Source of the DNA: Acidobacteriota bacterium
GTDB lineage: Bacteria; Acidobacteriota; HRBIN11
Length of the DNA stretch: 6,070 bases
Assembly (NCBI GenBank): GCA_030550225.1
Contig: JAUQPV010000165.1
Location: 1 to 6,070 of the forward strand
Reading direction: 5' to 3'
A model generated the notes under the pieces. The model did no database searches and was not told the origin of the DNA. It saw only the letters and a list, made by a program, of their open reading frames with translations. Positions 5,658 to 6,070 of the stretch are shown here, in pieces. Position numbers and translations under genes: made by a program. Position 1 is the first letter of the stretch. Each line of letters begins with the position of its first letter.

Positions 5658-5768
5658 CGTGACGACGTGACGGCGTAACGACGGGACGAGGCCGATCCCG
5701 GGCCGTTTGCCCCGGCGACGGCTTCTTTCTCAACTCCGTCACATCGTCACGACGTGACGACGTCACGA
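5658..5768. repeat. Inverted CGTGACGA octamer arrays between elements C and B
   Basis: The left array has cgtgacga (5658-5665), cgtgacgg (5666-5673), cgtaacga (5674-5681) and cgggacga (5682-5689). The right array has cgtcacat (5737-5744), cgtcacga (5745-5752), cgtgacga (5753-5760) and cgtcacga (5761-5768). The two are inverted relative to each other around a 47-base spacer. The right array itself contains a 17-base palindrome at 5744-5760 (tcgtcacg-a-cgtgacga). The outer ends extend the symmetry: 5645-5654 pairs with 5771-5780 at 9 of 10 bases. Operator-like palindromy is possible, but the same architecture occurs in other gaps with unrelated units. Confidence 0.8.
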
Positions 5769-5770
5769 TG

Positions 5771-5849
5771 CTTGAAAAACCGTCCTCCCCGAAGGGTCGG
5801 AAAAGCCGATTCTATCAGGATTCTCACGGGCCAAAGGGCTATGTTAACT
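5771..5849 (+). repeat. Family 2 intergenic element, copy B (divergent from C)
   Basis: Same length as copy A (79 bases) and aligned without gaps, 59 of 79 identical. Shared parts are ACCGTC, CGAAGGGTC-N-GAAAAGC (5790-5806), GGGCC-N-AA and ATGTTA (5841-5846). With copy C it makes a divergent pair flanking the CGTGACGA arrays, so it may serve a + strand gene beyond the window end. TATGTT (5840-5845) could be a weak -10, but no convincing -35 is seen. Confidence 0.66.
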
Positions 5850-5865
5850 GATGGCGCACCGATCC

Positions 5866-5905
5866 GTCAGTCGAACTACCGAGTTGCCTAATTCTCTCGT
5901 AGAAC
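5866..5905. repeat. 8-bp-period array downstream of element B
   Basis: Units gtcagtcg, aactaccg (5874-5881), agttgcct (5882-5889), aattctct (5890-5897) and cgtagaac (5898-5905) keep an 8-bp rhythm with an alternating AACT/AGTT/AATT core. On the - strand it reads like the aggcaact-cggtagtt type of the other arrays. No inverted partner is visible inside the window. Confidence 0.6.
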
Positions 5906-6070
5906 TCATCTCGAAACCCGTGGGAAGGGATTCGGGGGGATCGCCCCGCATCCGAGGCCGAGACCCCGGCCCTTGCCTTCGCGGGCCCTCCCCCGCCGCC
6001 ACCGCCAGGACTCGACTCCCACCACCTCGGGATAGACGCCTCCCGCCCACCCTCACTCAGGGTCCCCAGC
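5906..6070. other. GC-rich unassigned stretch at the window end
   Basis: This stretch contains a GGGG-atcg-CCCC hairpin around 5938-5947 and a GGCCC/GGGCC dyad around 5969-5985, then a markedly C-rich run (about 5985-6060). A frame from the ATG at 5851 stays open to the edge, but its product is Arg/Pro-rich, starts inside the repeat and lacks a ribosome site. No RNA gene or protein family is recognised. Confidence 0.5.

Noticed and set aside
5417..5660. Purine riboswitch in front of the purine permease
   Set aside because: None of the conserved loop or junction sequences of the purine or other nucleobase riboswitches could be found.
6008..6028. Sequence resembling the T-arm and 3' end of a tmRNA or tRNA (ctcgactcccaccacctc)
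   Set aside because: The flanking bases do not form a T-stem, there is no terminal CCA in the right place and no matching acceptor stem was found upstream.

Overview
The window comes from a GC-rich, presumably motile bacterium. It carries the tail of a CheY-type response regulator, a CheA kinase, a CheC-type phosphatase and a CheD deamidase on the + strand, followed by a convergent purine permease on the - strand. The CheC/CheD branch of chemotaxis and a CheA with a P2 domain are typical of Thermotoga, Firmicutes and many deep-branching lineages, and not of E. coli. The sequence alone does not give a phylum. Genes strongly favour G/C in third positions, yet a scattering of TTA leucine codons is tolerated.

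Layout: 1-177 cheY (3' end only); 178-408 repeat-filled gap; 409-2343 cheA; 2344-2516 palindromic gap; 2517-3092 cheC-like; 3093-3408 repeat-filled gap; 3409-3894 cheD; 3895-4099 repeat-filled gap between convergent genes; 4100-5416 (-) NCS2/AzgA-type purine permease; 5417-6070 non-coding or unassigned DNA with more repeats and one candidate 36-codon ORF.

The Che proteins form one pathway. CheA autophosphorylates and passes phosphate to CheY. CheC dephosphorylates CheY-P. CheD deamidates receptors and is classically controlled by binding CheC. CheW, CheR, CheB and receptors are not in the window. The permease is unrelated and read towards the che genes.

The most unusual content is between the genes. 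Every gap contains degenerate arrays with an 8-bp (in places 7-bp) period. Each gap uses a different unit, and in four gaps arrays face each other as inverted arms. Most gaps also enclose a core element. Two cores (227-349 and 3942-4081) are near-identical copies in opposite orientation on either side of the cheA-cheC-cheD block. Three others (3239-3317 +, 5771-5849 +, 5580-5654 -) form a second, more diverged family. All five share a short motif of the form CGAAGGGYC followed by GAAAA. This looks like a genome-specific family of intergenic cassettes, and I do not recognise it as a named repeat class.
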